From Roseovarius sp. 217 (lineage in GTDB: Bacteria > Pseudomonadota > Alphaproteobacteria > Rhodobacterales > Rhodobacteraceae): 64,000 nucleotides of DNA. Position 1 is the first letter of the stretch. Each line of letters starts with the position of its first letter. A program made the translations under genes and the position numbers. Below the pieces are notes generated by a model that made no database searches, was not told the origin of the DNA, and saw only the letters and a list, made by a program, of their open reading frames with translations. Where the stretch lies: the NCBI RefSeq assembly GCF_000152845.1, contig NZ_CH902584.1, positions 1,538,886 to 1,602,885 of the forward strand, in the 5' to 3' direction. Shown one piece after another: positions 34,677 to 44,004 of the stretch.

Positions 34677-35939
34677 TCACACCCGGCCCTTCCACGGCAC
34701 CAGCCAAGTCTCGGCCTTGCGCATCAGGATGTCGATGCCATAGCCGATGATCCCGATCAGGATGATCCCCATCAGCACGATATCCGTGAGCTGAAAGCGG
34801 CTCGCGACCATGATCATCATGCCCGCGCCCTTTTCCGCAGCCACCAGTTCGGCGGCCACCACCGTGCCCCAACAGACCCCCATTGCGACACGCGCGCCGG
34901 TGAAAATCTCCGGCAGGGAATTGGGCACGATCACATGCCGCATCAATTGCCATTTTGACGCGCCCAGCGAATAGGCCGCATGCACCTTGGAAATCGCCAC
35001 GCCGGATACGCCTGCACGCGCCGAAATGGTCATGATCAGAGCGCCGCGAGGACAGCAGGATGATCTTGCCGCTCTCGCCAATGCCTGCCAGATGATCACC
35101 AGCGGGATCAGGGCCAGCGGCGGCACCGGTCGCATAAACTCGACGATCGGATCAAACCAGCCGCGAAACCAGTCACTCAGCCCCATGGCATAGCCCAGCG
35201 GTATCCCCACCAGCGCGCCCAGCGCAAAGCCCACGATCACCCGGAACAGCGACCAATAGAGATGCTCCCAGAGGGTGAAATTCTGATAGCCTTGTTTCGA
35301 CACCTCGATCAGGCGCGACACCACCGCTTCTGGCGGCGGCAACCAGATCGGCTCCATCTGCATGCCCTTGGCAGGCGCAAAATTCAGCGACCCCTTGGCG
35401 GTCACGGCGACGGTGCCAGCGGCCACATCAACGGTCTGGCCATCGCTCACGGGCTTACCATCAATCGCGACCACCTTGGCGCCCTGATCGCGCGTCACCT
35501 CGTCATTCTTGTCCATCAACAAGAGCTGCGACCGCCACGCGCCCACCGTCAACACATCGTTCTTGGCAATGCCGTCGCCGGGGTCGACCACTGGCGTTTC
35601 TACTGTCTCGCCGATCTTAAAGACCCGCACAGTCACCGTCGCATCGTCGCGCGTGCCGTCCGGCCCCTCCAGCGTATAGGTGAACTCGGTATCGCCCACG
35701 AACGGCCCCGGCGCATGCAGAGGCACCCATTTGCTCCCGGTAAACGCCCCCCAGAGCAGGAATATCGTCACCACCGAAATCACAGAGGCCCAGCGATCCG
35801 GGCGCACCGCGCTCTCATCCCCGAATGTCACCGTCTTGAGCGAGGTGTAATCGTTCATCTGCCGGAACTTGCGCACGCCAAAGCGCACGGCAAAGAACGC
35901 GCCGGTGAAAATCGCCACATAGAGAAGGAGAATGATCAT
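34677..35939 (-). CDS. tauC: Taurine ABC transporter permease with periplasmic insertion and an apparent compensated frameshift
   Basis: 420 residues, against about 280 for a standard TauC. Two N-terminal membrane segments enclose a hydrophilic insert of about 130 residues (73-200) before the normal core, which ends KAETWLVPWKGRV. Residues 285-301 (QALARAARSSCCPRGAL) do not fit the family; another frame of the same bases reads GIGESGKIILLSS. Restoring three G bases in G-runs would give a normal QGIGESGKIILLSSAALW segment. The ATG overlaps the tauB stop by 4 bases. Confidence 0.8.
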   Translation of the reverse strand: MIILLLYVAIFTGAFFAVRFGVRKFRQMNDYTSLKTVTFGDESAVRPDRWASVISVVTIFLLWGAFTGSKWVPLHAPGPFVGDTEFTYTLEGPDGTRDDATVTVRVFKIGETVETPVVDPGDGIAKNDVLTVGAWRSQLLLMDKNDEVTRDQGAKVVAIDGKPVSDGQTVDVAAGTVAVTAKGSLNFAPAKGMQMEPIWLPPPEAVVSRLIEVSKQGYQNFTLWEHLYWSLFRVIVGFALGALVGIPLGYAMGLSDWFRGWFDPIVEFMRPVPPLALIPLVIIWQALARAARSSCCPRGALIMTISARAGVSGVAISKVHAAYSLGASKWQLMRHVIVPNSLPEIFTGARVAMGVCWGTVVAAELVAAEKGAGMMIMVASRFQLTDIVLMGIILIGIIGYGIDILMRKAETWLVPWKGRV

Positions 35940-36745
35940 ACGCCCGCCTCCTCGGTCCGACCCATGATCTCTTCTTCCATGTCCCAGATCATCGTCAGGA
36001 TTTCCTCTCGCTTGGCGGCAAACTCCGGGTCTTTCTTGACCTCACGCAAATCCTTGCCTGCCCCGGTATCAGCAAAGGGCAGGCGGTACTCCTTGTGAAC
36101 GCGCCCCGGCCGCGGTGCCATCACCAACAACCGCTCGCCCAAGAGCAGCGCCTCTTCCACCGAATGGGTGATCAGGATGATGGTCTTGCCGGTCTCTTTC
36201 CAGAGCTTCAGAACCAAGCCTTGCATCTTTTCGCGCGTCAGCGCATCCAGCGCACCCAGCGGCTCGTCCATCAGAATCACATCGGGATCATTCGCCAGAC
36301 AGCGCGCCAGTGCGACGCGCTGCTGCATCCCACCCGAAAGCTCATACACGGCCTTTTCCTTGAAATCGCGCAGGCCCACGACATCGAGCAGATGATCCAC
36401 CGTGCCGCGCCATTCCTTTTCGCGCTTGCCCGCCATACGCGGACCAAAGCTCACATTGTCACGCACGCTCATCCACTCGAACAGCGCACCTTGCTGAAAC
36501 ACCATGCCGCGCTCGGCATCAGGGCCGGTGACGCGGTGGCCGTTCAACGTGATCTGCCCCTCGGTCGGTGCCAGAAACCCGGCGAGGATGTTGAGAAGCG
36601 TTGTCTTGCCACAGCCCGACGGCCCCAGCACGCTCATCAGCTCGCCTGTCTTGATCTCAAGCGAGACATTCTGCAACGCCTGCACATGGCCACCATTCGG
36701 CAAATCGAACCGCATCGAGATGTTATCGATGGAAAGTGTCGACAT
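35936..36745 (-). CDS. tauB: Taurine ABC transporter ATP-binding protein
   Basis: 269-residue ATPase. Walker A is GPSGCGKTT, the Q-loop is in MVFQQGALFEW, the signature is LSGGMQQR and Walker B is VILMDEPLGALD with the switch His in ITHSVEEA. It has the nitrate/sulfonate/taurine class features. The start at 36745 follows a G-rich ribosome site. It lies between tauA and tauC. The C-terminal extension (about residues 225-269) is acidic and basic by turns and has no known function. Confidence 0.92.
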   Translation of the reverse strand: MSTLSIDNISMRFDLPNGGHVQALQNVSLEIKTGELMSVLGPSGCGKTTLLNILAGFLAPTEGQITLNGHRVTGPDAERGMVFQQGALFEWMSVRDNVSFGPRMAGKREKEWRGTVDHLLDVVGLRDFKEKAVYELSGGMQQRVALARCLANDPDVILMDEPLGALDALTREKMQGLVLKLWKETGKTIILITHSVEEALLLGERLLVMAPRPGRVHKEYRLPFADTGAGKDLREVKKDPEFAAKREEILTMIWDMEEEIMGRTEEAGV

Positions 36746-36780
36746 CCCCACCCCCTGTTGTTGTTTGGGTTTGTTGGGCA

Positions 36781-36812
36781 GAGGCCCGCCCGATACTTGC
36801 GGGGCGGGCCTC
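36781..36812 (-). promoter_or_regulatory. Intercistronic hairpin after tauA
   Basis: GAGGCCCGCCC and GGGCGGGCCTC form a perfect 11-bp stem around a 10-base loop, between the tauA stop and tauB. There is no long T-run on the minus strand. It resembles the hairpins after the other two solute-binding-protein genes in the window. Confidence 0.6.
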
Positions 36813-36831
36813 ATTCAGTCCGTGGACGGGA

Positions 36832-37830
36832 TTACATGCCGTTAGCGGCAGCCAACGGGCCGGTGTTGACGTTGCTTTCATAGGTGGCCAGCGCCGAATC
36901 GATGCTGCCTGCCTCGACGAACACCTCAGCCACGCCCTTCATGAACTCCTGCGCGCCGCCGCCCAGCCATTTGGCAGTCAACTGCTCTTCGGCAGAGGGG
37001 AACACAAAGGTGTCAATCGTCGCCGCTGTGGCGTCGACATCCATACCGCTGTCCTTGGCAATGATGGGCAGCATTTCATCGCGATTGGCCGGGTCGGCCC
37101 ACATCGCGTTGGCATCTGCTGTCACCTTCAGGAACTTGGCCACCAGATCGGGATTTTCCGCGACAAAGGCCGCCGGGCCGGATGTCACGTCAAACACCAG
37201 AATGCCCAGCTCTTCCTTTTCTGCTCCGGTCAACAGCACGTTGCCATGCTCCTTGGCCCGGCGCAGCGACCCACCCCAGCCACAGAACATGTCAACCGCG
37301 CCCTGCGCGATTGCGGCAGCCCCCTCGGGCGGTGCCATGTTGACCACCTCCATGCTGGAAATATCCACGCCGAAATGGGTCATCTGCTTGAGGAACCCGT
37401 AATGCGCGGCTGTCCCCAGCGGCACGGCGACCTTCTTGCCGGCCAACTCGCCCGCATTGGTCTTGTCGATTTCCAGCGCCGAGGCGACGACGCAGTTGTC
37501 ATTGTCGGCATAGCTCACAGCCACGTCGAGGGTCTGCAAATCCTGCCCGGCGCTGGTGGCCACCACAAAGGGCGGCACGCCTTGGCTCACCGAAAGATGC
37601 ACGTCACCCGATGCCATCGCGGCACTCATCGCGGTGCCGGTGTCAAAGGCGCGCCAGTTGACCTTGACACCCATTTCCTTGTCATAGGTGCCCATTTCCT
37701 TGGCATATTGGAACGGCATCGGCCATTCGAGGAAATAGGCGACGGTGATTTCCTGCGCCTGCGCTGCTCCGGCCCCCGCCAGAAAGGCCGCTCCAGCCAC
37801 CGCCGACATCAGTTTGCTTTTCAGTGTCAT
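36832..37830 (-). CDS. tauA: Taurine ABC transporter substrate-binding protein
   Basis: 332 residues. A Sec signal peptide (cut near GAAQAQE) is followed by a type 2 binding protein with EITVAYFLEWPMPFQYAKEMG, which matches the TauA subgroup of roseobacters. It is the first gene of a minus-strand tauABC operon, divergent from tpa, a taurine aminotransferase, which supports taurine as the ligand. The upstream region carries a large dyad. Confidence 0.9.
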   Translation of the reverse strand: MTLKSKLMSAVAGAAFLAGAGAAQAQEITVAYFLEWPMPFQYAKEMGTYDKEMGVKVNWRAFDTGTAMSAAMASGDVHLSVSQGVPPFVVATSAGQDLQTLDVAVSYADNDNCVVASALEIDKTNAGELAGKKVAVPLGTAAHYGFLKQMTHFGVDISSMEVVNMAPPEGAAAIAQGAVDMFCGWGGSLRRAKEHGNVLLTGAEKEELGILVFDVTSGPAAFVAENPDLVAKFLKVTADANAMWADPANRDEMLPIIAKDSGMDVDATAATIDTFVFPSAEEQLTAKWLGGGAQEFMKGVAEVFVEAGSIDSALATYESNVNTGPLAAANGM

Positions 37831-38257
37831 CTTGTTTTCTCCCGTTGGTTACAGTTGTTTTTCTGTTTCACACCGCACGTTTCGGCGGGTTTCTCCTGCG
37901 TTCGGGCCTTGTGGATCACACGCACCCCGGAACAGGCAACAGCCCAGAGTGAACCCGATCCACAGGCACCGATCAACGCAATTATAGCAGACCTAAGATC
38001 ATTTCAGTATTTCCGAAAAGAGGTTTTCGGATAGCCTGAAACAGATGCCCCTCAGACCCGCTTGGATGAAAAACCCAAATCTGCCAGAGAGTTACAGCTT
38101 GACTCACGCGGCGGCGGGGTGTTCTGGACCTATTTAATGGTGTCTTCTGGCCCTAACGAAACGCTCAGATTCTCGGCTGATATGGGATCAGGACAACCCG
38201 TGATATACATAGACGGCCCGCGCCCCGCGCCGGGCCTCAACCTGATGGAGCATCGCC
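37831..38257. promoter_or_regulatory. Divergent tauA/tpa control region
   Basis: A 427-base non-coding region. At 38002-38041 there is a symmetrical dyad: TTTCAG-N4-TCCGAAAA-GAGG-TTTTCGGA-N4-CTGAAA. At 38124-38129 and 38147-38152, CTGGAC and CTGGCC are direct repeats 23 bases apart. They resemble the repeated CTGGAC sites of the MocR-type activator TauR in Rhodobacter, recalled from the literature. No tauR gene is in the window. AT-rich stretches around 37840-37870 and 37980-38040 may hold the promoters. Confidence 0.55.
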
Positions 38258-39653
38258 ATGGACGGCAAACTTCGCGGCAACGACATTTCCCACGTGGTCG
38301 AGGCCGACCGCGCGCATGTCTGGCATCACCTGATTCAGCACGCGCCATGGGGCGGCACTGACCCCAAGGCCGATCCGCGCATTATCGTCGAAGGGCGCGG
38401 CATGCGCGTCTGGGACCAAAAGGGCAAAGAGCATCTCGACGGCGTGTCGGGCGGCGTCTGGACCGTCAACGTCGGCTACGGGCGCGAGCGCATCGCCAAC
38501 GCGGTGCGTGACCAGTTGATCAAACTGCCCTATTTCGCTGGTTCCGCAGGCTCGATCCCCGGCGCGCTCTTCTCCGAGAAGCTGATCTCGAAAATGCCGG
38601 GGATGAGCCGGGTTTACTATACAAACTCGGGCTCCGAGGCGAATGAAAAGGCCTTCAAGATGGTCCGCCAGATCGCCCACAAGCGCTATGGGGGCAAGAA
38701 GCACAAGATCCTCTACCGCGACCGCGATTACCACGGCACCACCATCGCCTGTCTCTCGGCGGGCGGTCAGGACGAGCGCAACGCGCAATATGGCCCCTAC
38801 ACCCCCGGTTTCGTGCGGGTGCCGCATTGCCTTGAATATCGCGCGCAATGGGATCTGGAGGGCGAGGACTACGGCATCGCCGCCGCCAACGCGATCGAAG
38901 AGGTGATCTTGGCCGAAGGCCCCGACACCATTGGCGCGCTCTGCCTGGAGCCTGTGACCGCCGGTGGCGGCGTCATCGTTCCGCCCGCCGGCTACTGGCC
39001 CCGCGTGCAGGAGATTTGCCGCAAATACGACATCCTCCTGCATATCGACGAGGTTGTCTGCGGCATCGGGCGTACCGGCACATGGTTCGGCTATCAGCAT
39101 TACGGGGTCGAGCCCGATTTCGTGACCATGGCCAAGGGTGTCGCCTCCGGCTATGCCGCCATCGCCTGCTGTGTGACCAACGAACGCGTGTTCGACATGT
39201 TCAAGGACGACACCACCGATCCGATGAACTATTTCCGCGATATCTCGACCTTTGGCGGCTGCACCGCCGTCCAGCGGCAGCGCTGGAAACATGGCGATCA
39301 TCGAGGAAGAGGATCTCTTGGGCAACACCGTCGCCATGGGCGACTACATGCTCGACCAATTGCGCGCGCTCAAGGACAAGCACGCGGTCATCGGCGATGT
39401 GCGCGGCAAGGGGCTGTTTCTCGGGGCCGAACTGGTCAGCGACCGCGCCAGCAAAGAGCCTGCCCCGGAAAAGCAGGTTCAGGCCGTCGTCGCCGATTGC
39501 ATGGCGCAGGGCGTCATCATCGGTGCCACCAACCGCTCGATCCCCGGGTTCAACAACACGCTGTGCTATTCGCCCGCGCTGATTGCCACCAAGGATGACA
39601 TCAACCACCTGATCTCGGCCACCGATGCGGCCCTGACCCGCGTCTTTGGCTGA
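38258..39653 (+). pseudogene. tpa: Taurine-pyruvate aminotransferase, interrupted by apparent frameshifts
   Basis: PLP-dependent class III aminotransferase that converts taurine and pyruvate to sulfoacetaldehyde and alanine. The frame from 38258 matches Tpa up to DISTFGGCTA (about 39268). The rest (NMAIIEEEDLLGNTVAMG to ALTRVFG) is in another frame, running to 39653. Adding one G near 39269 and one A near 39288 restores a 465-residue protein reading GCTAGPAAALENMAIIEEED, as expected. Both are losses in short homopolymers, so a consensus error is as likely as a true mutation. The divergent tauABC operon supplies its substrate. Confidence 0.85.
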
Positions 39654-39676
39654 TCCCACAGGGATTTCCCCACCTG

Positions 39677-39708
39677 ACCCGGCATGCACCCGCGTGCCGG
39701 GTTTTTTG
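39677..39708 (+). terminator. Intrinsic terminator after tpa
   Basis: ACCCGGCA and TGCCGGGT form the stem around a 10-base loop, followed by a run of five T. A textbook intrinsic terminator 24 bases after the tpa stop. Confidence 0.88.
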
Positions 39709-39792
39709 TTGCGCCACCTCCCTGTGCGCTGCATCTTGCCGCTCAGGCGCGACTCACCCCGAGGCGCCGGTTGACCCAAAAAGGAACCCCAT

Positions 39793-40368
39793 ATGAAACG
39801 TAGCTTCACCGCCCTCCTGATCCTCGCCGCCAGCCCCGCCGCGGCGCATCTGCCCGAGGGCGAATACGGCTCTTTCCTCGCCGGGGTCACGCATCCGCTC
39901 TTCGGCCTCGATCATGTGCTGGCGATGATCGCCGTTGGCCTCTGGGCGGCGCAAATCGGGGGCCGCGCCCTCTGGACCGTGCCAAGCGCCTTTGTCCTTG
40001 CCATGATCACAGGGTTTCTCGCGGCTCTGGTCGGCCTGCCCCTGCCGATGGTCGAACCGATGATTCTAACCTCGATCATGGCGCTTGGCCTTGTCGTGGC
40101 GCTCGCCCTGCGCCCCGCGCCGGGGCTGGCCATGGCACTCGTGGCCCTTTTCGCGCTCTTTCACGGCCACGCCCATGGCGGCGAACTGGGACAGGCGCAG
40201 GCGCTGCAATTCGGCGCGGGCTTTGCCATCGCCACGGCGCTCCTGCATGCGGCGGGCTTGCTCATCGCCTTTGCCGCGGCGCGCGAAACGCGCAACGCCA
40301 GCGTTCTGCCGTTGCGCCTGATGGGCGGCGCCACAGCGCTCGCCGGGGCCTATATCGCCTTCGGCTGA
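39793..40368 (+). CDS. HupE/UreJ family protein
   Basis: 191 residues. A signal peptide (cut near AAAHL) is followed by about six hydrophobic segments. The N-terminal signature HPLFGLDHVLAMIAVGLWA and the His-rich stretch FHGHAHGGELG match HupE/UreJ nickel or cobalt permeases. No urease or hydrogenase genes are nearby, so this could be an orphan metal transporter. AAAAGGA lies before the start. Confidence 0.85.
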   Translation: MKRSFTALLILAASPAAAHLPEGEYGSFLAGVTHPLFGLDHVLAMIAVGLWAAQIGGRALWTVPSAFVLAMITGFLAALVGLPLPMVEPMILTSIMALGLVVALALRPAPGLAMALVALFALFHGHAHGGELGQAQALQFGAGFAIATALLHAAGLLIAFAAARETRNASVLPLRLMGGATALAGAYIAFG

Positions 40369-40384
40369 CTGGGACGCACCTGTC

Positions 40385-40845
40385 TCAGGACACTTCGACC
40401 TCAAGATGCAGCTTCATCTCGATCAGCACCTGCTGCAACTGCGTCGTCTCGCGCAAGAGCCGCTTGGCCTCATTGACCGTGATCCTGCCATCCGCGATGC
40501 TCTGCTGATACTCGGCCATCAGCAGAGCAAACCGCTGTGACAGCGCGATCACGTCGCTGTTCACATTGGCCCGCTCCTGCGCGTTGCGCCGCTCTGCGAT
40601 CAGGCTCAGACTGACACCGCCCAACTCCGCCAGCGCGCTCGTCACATGCGGATAGCTGGCAGCAGCCTCAAGCGCCGCCACGGAATCGACGGGCATGAAC
40701 CGGTCGGCATGTTCCTCGTGGTCGGAGTAATAGCGCCCCAGCGTGGCCTTTGATTTTTGCCGGTCAACTGACAGGCCGCTTCGATGCCCACATCCTTGAC
40801 CAGCGCTTCGGTGTGCTTTTTCAGGTAACTTCCCGTCGTCGACAT
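40385..40845 (-). pseudogene. HTH-type conserved protein with a one-base frameshift
   Basis: The start at 40845 reads MSTTGSYLKKHTEALVKDVG up to LTGK. The match then continues in another frame (SKATLGRYYSDHEEHADRFMPV to LHLEVEVS). Adding one base to the T5 run at 40754-40758 (A5 on the coding strand) gives a continuous 153-residue protein. The N-terminal third looks like a helix-turn-helix with the GKKSKATLGRYYSD recognition region; the C-terminal part is a helical, probably coiled-coil domain. The function is unknown. A homopolymer miscall is the simplest explanation. Confidence 0.65.
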
Positions 40846-40956
40846 ACGCTTTCCCCAACTCAGCCCCTGTCCCGGGGGCTACCCTTGCTTGATTTTCCCT
40901 TACTGACTTTGTGGTACGATGTCATTTCCAATTTGATCCAAGGGTTTGCGCAGGCC

Positions 40957-42078
40957 TCAGCGGCGCTCGATCAGAACCGATCCCACCGAATAGCCCGCCC
41001 CAAAGGAACAGATCAGCCCCCGCTCTCCCGGTTGCAGGTCCTCGGAATACTTGGAAAAGGCAATGATCGACCCGGCAGAGGATGTATTGGCGTAATCCTG
41101 TAGGATATTCGGCTGTTCCTCCGGCTCAGGCACCCGTCCCAGTACTTTGCGCCCGATAAAATCATTCATCGCCTTGTTCGCCTGATGCAGCCACAGCCGC
41201 CGCAGATCATCCGGCGCGACACCTTCCTCTGCGAGATGCCCCAGAATATGCGCCGAGACCATCGGCAACACCTCCTTGAACACCTTGCGCCCCTCCTGCA
41301 CGAACTGCATATCCCGCCGATCCATCAGACCGTCGGGGCGCGTGCGGCGCAGAAACCCGTTGTTATTGCGGATATTGTTGGAAAACTGCGTCGCACAGCG
41401 GGTCGAGCGGATCACGAAATGCGGCCCCTTGGCCTCGTCCGCCGCCTCGATCAGCACGGCGGTACAGACATCGCCAAAGATGAAATGACAGTCGCGGTCG
41501 CGCCATTCCAGATGCCCCGAACAAATCTCGGGGCTGACCACTAGCGCCCGCTTGGCCGATCCGCCCCGGATCATGTCGGCGGCGGCCTGAATCCCGAATG
41601 TAGCCGAGGAACAGGCGACATTCATGTCAAAGGCAAAGCCACCCGCGCCCAAAAGCTGTTGAATCTCGATCGCAATCGCCGGATAGGGCCGCTCGTGGTT
41701 CGAGGCGGCGCAGATGATCAGATCCACTTCGGACGCCGCCCGCCCCGCTTGTGCGAGGGCCTGCGCACAGGCCTCCATCGCCATTTCCGCCATGATCCCC
41801 GGCTCGTCATCCCGGCGCTGCCGCAACAGCGGATGCATCACCTCGGGGTTCAGCACGCCCGCCTTGTCCATCACATGCCGCTGCTCGATCCCCGACGCGC
41901 TGACAATGAATTCCGGCGAGGACATGCCCTTGGCCTCGATCTCACCCGCCGCAATCTCTGACGCATGGCGCGTGTTGAACGCCTCGGCATAGGCGTTAAA
42001 GGTGGCGACCAGTTCCTCGTTGGTGATCACCTCGGACGGTGTGAACACCCCCGTTCCCGTGATTGCGGGCAAACCCAT
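40957..42078 (-). CDS. Beta-ketoacyl-ACP synthase III family protein
   Basis: 373-residue thiolase-fold enzyme. The FabH triad is present: Cys in DMNVACSSATFGIQ, His in RLWLHQANKAMNDF and Asn in DYANTSSAGSI. It is longer than FabH (about 320), with an N-terminal insertion (FNAYAEAFNTRHASEIAAGE) that may alter acyl specificity. The start at 42078 has AGGAGA spaced 7 bases. As no other fab gene is adjacent, it may be a second, specialised KAS III rather than the housekeeping FabH. Confidence 0.85.
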   Translation of the reverse strand: MGLPAITGTGVFTPSEVITNEELVATFNAYAEAFNTRHASEIAAGEIEAKGMSSPEFIVSASGIEQRHVMDKAGVLNPEVMHPLLRQRRDDEPGIMAEMAMEACAQALAQAGRAASEVDLIICAASNHERPYPAIAIEIQQLLGAGGFAFDMNVACSSATFGIQAAADMIRGGSAKRALVVSPEICSGHLEWRDRDCHFIFGDVCTAVLIEAADEAKGPHFVIRSTRCATQFSNNIRNNNGFLRRTRPDGLMDRRDMQFVQEGRKVFKEVLPMVSAHILGHLAEEGVAPDDLRRLWLHQANKAMNDFIGRKVLGRVPEPEEQPNILQDYANTSSAGSIIAFSKYSEDLQPGERGLICSFGAGYSVGSVLIERR

Positions 42079-42172
42079 TCTTGTTCTCCTCACAGATTTG
42101 ATCAGATCACCTTAGTCCCGCCGCCGGGTCAAGCCCAACGTCGCGCCGGTTCTAGCACTGTCGCCCTTAGGC

Positions 42173-42595
42173 TCAGTCCTCGCCCTCCACCTGACCGCGC
42201 AGCGCCTTGACCTCGCCGCGCTGCTTCTTGGCAGCAAGGCGGCGTTTCTTCGATCCCAGTGTCGGTTTGGTCGCCACGCGCCGTTTGGGCGCGACCGAGG
42301 CTTGGCGAATGAGATCGGCCAGACGGTCCCGCACGATTTCCCGATTACGGGTTTGGCTGCGGGTCTCATCGCATTGCAGCACGACCGCCCCCTCCTTGGT
42401 CCAGCGCCGCCCGGCCAGACGCCTTAGCCGCGTCTTGACCGGCGCGGGCAAGTTGGGCGACCGCTCGGCCTCGAACCGCAATTCGACAGCACTCGACACC
42501 TTGTTGACGTTCTGCCCACCCGGCCCCGAGGCGCGCATGAACTGCTCGGTCAATTCCCAGTCCTCGATGGCGATCTGATCGGTGATATGCAGCAT
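42173..42595 (-). CDS. arfB: Alternative ribosome-rescue aminoacyl-tRNA hydrolase ArfB
   Basis: 140 residues. It has the class I release-factor GGQ motif (ASGPGGQNVNKVSSAVELRF) and the basic C-terminal tail (KPTLGSKKRRLAAKKQRGEVKALRG) that enters the empty mRNA channel. It releases peptides from ribosomes stalled without a stop codon. The start at 42595 gives the usual length; a frame running further upstream enters the MATE gene region without homology. Confidence 0.93.
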   Translation of the reverse strand: MLHITDQIAIEDWELTEQFMRASGPGGQNVNKVSSAVELRFEAERSPNLPAPVKTRLRRLAGRRWTKEGAVVLQCDETRSQTRNREIVRDRLADLIRQASVAPKRRVATKPTLGSKKRRLAAKKQRGEVKALRGQVEGED

Positions 42596-42687
42596 GGTTC
42601 CGGCCTCAAAACTCTGCCCTTGATACAGCATCCCGGCGGGATTGCGAACCTGTACACAACCCGCGTCCACAATGGACATCCTGTACA

Positions 42688-44004
42688 CTAGGCCGCCGCC
42701 CGCTCCAGCGCCGGATAGCGCAGACCCAGCGTGATGCCCCGCGCCACGAAACTGATCAAGAGCGCCAGCCATAGCCCGTGATTGCCCATTGTGGGAGCGA
42801 GCAACAGTGCCGCACCGATATAGACCAAGAGGCTCAGCGCCATCATGTTGCGCATGTCGCGGGTGCGCGTGGCGCCGATAAAGACCCCATCAAGCATATA
42901 GGAAGCCAGCCCAAGAATTGGCGCAAGCGCCATATAAATCAGATAGTTACGGGCCTCTTGCTGCACCTCCGGTGCCTTGGCCATCAGGTCAATCAACGCC
43001 CCGCCAAAGCTGGCAAAGACGACCGCGAGGGCCACACAGACGACCAAGCCCCAGACACTCGTCAAGAGCGCCCCCCGCCGCAGATGCGCAACAGAGCGCG
43101 CCCCAAACGCCCGGCCCACCAGCGCCTCGGCGGCAAAGGCGAACCCGTCCAACGCATGCGAGGTGATACTCAGGAACTGCAAAAGCACCTGATTTGCCGC
43201 CAGCGTGACATCGCCAAAATCGCTGCCCCAGAACAGGAACGAGATGAAAATAATCTGCAACATCAATGACCTGAGCAGGATGTCGCCATTGACCGAGGCC
43301 ATGTTCTTCAGCCGTTCCCGGTCAAATACCCGGGGCCAGTCACACCACGCTGGCACCGCAAACGCATCGCGGCAGAACCAGAACCCAAGCATCAGACCGC
43401 CCCATTCGGCGATCACCGTCGCCCGTGCAACACCGGCGACACCCCAGTCGAGGCCCAGCACAAACCACAGATCCAAAAGGATATTTATCCCGTTCATCAC
43501 CAGTTGCAAAAGCAAAACCGCCCGCGTGCGCTCTTGCGCGATGAGCCATCCGGTCATGCCGAACAGCGCAATCATCGCCGGTGCGCTCCAGACCCGGATC
43601 GCCATATACTGCCGCGCAAGGCCCTCGACCTCTTCGCTCGCCGGTGAAAGCTGAAAAGCGGCCCAGAAAACAGGCACTTGCAGGATGATCAATGCCAGCC
43701 CGCCTGCGAATCCGATCATCAGCGCGCGCGTCAATAGCGCGGCCACCTCGCCCACTTGTCCTGCCCCCTGCGCCTGACTGGTCAGGCCCGTGGTGCCCAT
43801 CCGCAGAAAGCCGAAAAGCCAATAAATTCCGGTAATTATGACCGCGCCAATGCCCACCGCGCCAATCGGCGCGGCGGTCCCCAACTGTCCCACGACGCCA
43901 GTATCCACCGCGCCAAGGATCGGCACTGTGGCGTTGGAAATTACAATGGGAAGGGCGATTTTCAGGACACGGGCATGCGTGACCGCCCGCGCGACCTCAG
44001 CCAT
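42688..44004 (-). CDS. MATE family efflux transporter (DinF-like)
   Basis: 438-residue inner-membrane antiporter with about 12 helices in two repeats. Features are IALPIVISNATVPILGAVDTGVVGQLG at the N-terminus and HALDGFAFAAEALVGRAFGAR in the second half. Such pumps use sodium or proton gradients to expel cationic compounds. It overlaps the upstream thioesterase gene by 8 bases, so three minus-strand genes are translationally linked. The substrate is unknown. Confidence 0.92.
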   Translation of the reverse strand: MAEVARAVTHARVLKIALPIVISNATVPILGAVDTGVVGQLGTAAPIGAVGIGAVIITGIYWLFGFLRMGTTGLTSQAQGAGQVGEVAALLTRALMIGFAGGLALIILQVPVFWAAFQLSPASEEVEGLARQYMAIRVWSAPAMIALFGMTGWLIAQERTRAVLLLQLVMNGINILLDLWFVLGLDWGVAGVARATVIAEWGGLMLGFWFCRDAFAVPAWCDWPRVFDRERLKNMASVNGDILLRSLMLQIIFISFLFWGSDFGDVTLAANQVLLQFLSITSHALDGFAFAAEALVGRAFGARSVAHLRRGALLTSVWGLVVCVALAVVFASFGGALIDLMAKAPEVQQEARNYLIYMALAPILGLASYMLDGVFIGATRTRDMRNMMALSLLVYIGAALLLAPTMGNHGLWLALLISFVARGITLGLRYPALERAAA

